Positions 63,259 to 64,000 of a stretch of 64,000 nucleotides of DNA are shown in pieces (position 1 is the first letter of the stretch; the number at the start of each line of letters is the position of its first letter). The position numbers were made by a program, and so were the translations under genes. The DNA is from Subtercola boreus (lineage in GTDB: Bacteria; Actinomycetota; Actinomycetes; Actinomycetales; Microbacteriaceae), in NCBI RefSeq assembly GCF_003399625.1, contig NZ_NBXA01000023.1, forward strand, positions 124,001 to 188,000, in the 5' to 3' direction. The notes under the pieces were generated by a model. That model made no database searches. It worked only from the letters and a program-made list of their open reading frames with translations, and was not told the origin of the DNA.

Positions 63259-63759
63259 ATGCCCGATCCGGAATCCACTGACTCAGTCGACGCGATCGTC
63301 GACGCGTGGAAGCGGGAACGGCCCGATCTCGACTTCGCACCCCTGCAGGTGCTCTCCCGGGTCTGGCGCCTCTCCCGGCACCTCGACAGGGCCCGCCGCA
63401 CCTCCTTCGGCACCAGCGAGCTCGACTCGTGGGAGTTCGACGTGCTCTCCGCGCTCCGCCGGGCGGGTTCGCCCTACCAGCTGAGCCCGAAGGCACTGCT
63501 GGAGGAGACCCTGGTGTCCTCCGGCACCATGACGAACCGGATCGACCGGCTCGTCAGCCGGGGCCTGGTGGAGCGGCGAACTTCGCCACGCGATGGCCGG
63601 GGCATCCTCGTCACGATGACGGCCGACGGGCTCGCCCGGGTCGACAGGGCCATCGACGAGCTCGTGATCAATGAGACACAACTGCTGTCGAGCCTCTCGA
63701 AGCCCGACCAGGAACGCCTGGCCGGACTTCTGCGGAAGCTCTCGCGCGACTTCGGCTAG
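63259..63759 (+). CDS. MarR family regulator
   Basis: 166 residues. ELDSWEFDVLSALRRAG, LSPKALLEETLVSSGTMTNRIDRLVSRGLVER and the wing TSPRDGRGILVTMTADG form a standard MarR winged helix, with long helices at both ends. The last helix reads LSKPDQERLAGLLRKLSRDF. Target unknown. It converges on an ABC-F gene with an 8-base gap, so it is probably monocistronic. Confidence 0.87.
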   Translation: MPDPESTDSVDAIVDAWKRERPDLDFAPLQVLSRVWRLSRHLDRARRTSFGTSELDSWEFDVLSALRRAGSPYQLSPKALLEETLVSSGTMTNRIDRLVSRGLVERRTSPRDGRGILVTMTADGLARVDRAIDELVINETQLLSSLSKPDQERLAGLLRKLSRDFG

Positions 63760-63767
63760 CAGTACAG

Positions 63768-64000
63768 CTAAGCCAGCAGCTCGCTCAGCTCCAGCCAGCG
63801 GAGCTCCAGGTCGCTGAGCGTCGACTGCACGGTGTCGAGCTCGGCCGACAGGGCTCCGAGGCCGGAGTAGTCGCTCGCGTCGTGCGTCGCCATCTTCTCG
63901 TGGATGCTCGCGACCTGCGTTCCGTACTTCTCGAGCCGGCGGTTCACCGAGGCGAGCTCCTTCTGGGCGTTCCGGAGGTCGGCACCCGACAGTTTCGGCT
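63768..64000 (-). CDS. ABC-F family ATPase, C-terminal end only
   Basis: 77 codons from the window edge to a TAG at 63770-63768. The sequence KLSGADLRNAQKELASVNRRLEKYG, then IHEKMATHD, is the C-terminal coiled-coil hairpin of ABC-F translation factors (EttA/Uup-like). The ABC domains lie outside the window. Convergent with the MarR gene. Confidence 0.7.
   Translation of the reverse strand, partial: PKLSGADLRNAQKELASVNRRLEKYGTQVASIHEKMATHDASDYSGLGALSAELDTVQSTLSDLELRWLELSELLA

Overview
The window is a high-GC chromosomal segment of an actinobacterium, most likely of the family Microbacteriaceae. The grounds are uniform high GC, frequent GTG starts, a mycoredoxin, the actinobacterial order enolase - FtsB-like protein - DUF501 protein, a small DUF7882-like protein typical of that family, and several promoter elements that fit leaderless transcription. 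The family assignment is inferred from these traits, not from a database search.

Layout. 1-4.4 kb: the end of a ROK regulator followed by a xylose-type sugar ABC transporter (lipoprotein, ATPase, permease). 4.4-16.8 kb: small conserved genes: a putative zinc-ribbon protein, a tandem FKBP lipoprotein, a Nudix hydrolase, an MT0933-like antitoxin-family protein, an MFS transporter divergent from an AraC-like protein without its DNA-binding domain, a TPM-domain / PspA / rhodanese envelope-stress group, an SRPBCC protein, a DUF998-like membrane protein and a PHP phosphoesterase. 17.0-25.1 kb: the most coherent accessory system, an apparent hydroxyproline catabolic locus. It has an epimerase, a deaminase of the DapA family, a three-subunit FAD/[2Fe-2S] D-hydroxyproline dehydrogenase, a divergent cog1228-type amidohydrolase (candidate Xaa-Pro/Xaa-Hyp dipeptidase), ProC and a GntR/FCD regulator. 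A GH13 enzyme and a PucR-type regulator follow.

28.6-35.4 kb is a scarred accessory region. It holds an esterase, a MarR gene of doubtful N-terminus, a MATE transporter broken by two compensating frameshifts, a GNAT gene overlapping a small ORF, a monooxygenase remnant, an APC permease, and an Xre-type gene beside a toxin-like remnant with a hexanucleotide repeat. It ends at an unusual tRNA-Leu(UAA).

35.4-63.2 kb is mostly housekeeping: ndh, a DUF501 gene, ftsB-like, eno, an MFS/MarR pair, hisS, mazG, nhaA, mfd, pth, rplY, gnd, mrx1, prs, glmU and tRNA-Gln. Lineage-specific insertions sit between these genes (acyltransferase, EamA exporter, a secreted protein of unknown function, a guanine deaminase with a membrane-anchored tandem ABM protein, an SDR). 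The last 0.8 kb has a MarR regulator and the C-terminal end of an ABC-F ATPase running off the window.

Convergent gene pairs are usually separated by strong symmetrical hairpins. No CRISPR array, rRNA gene, insertion sequence or prophage was seen.
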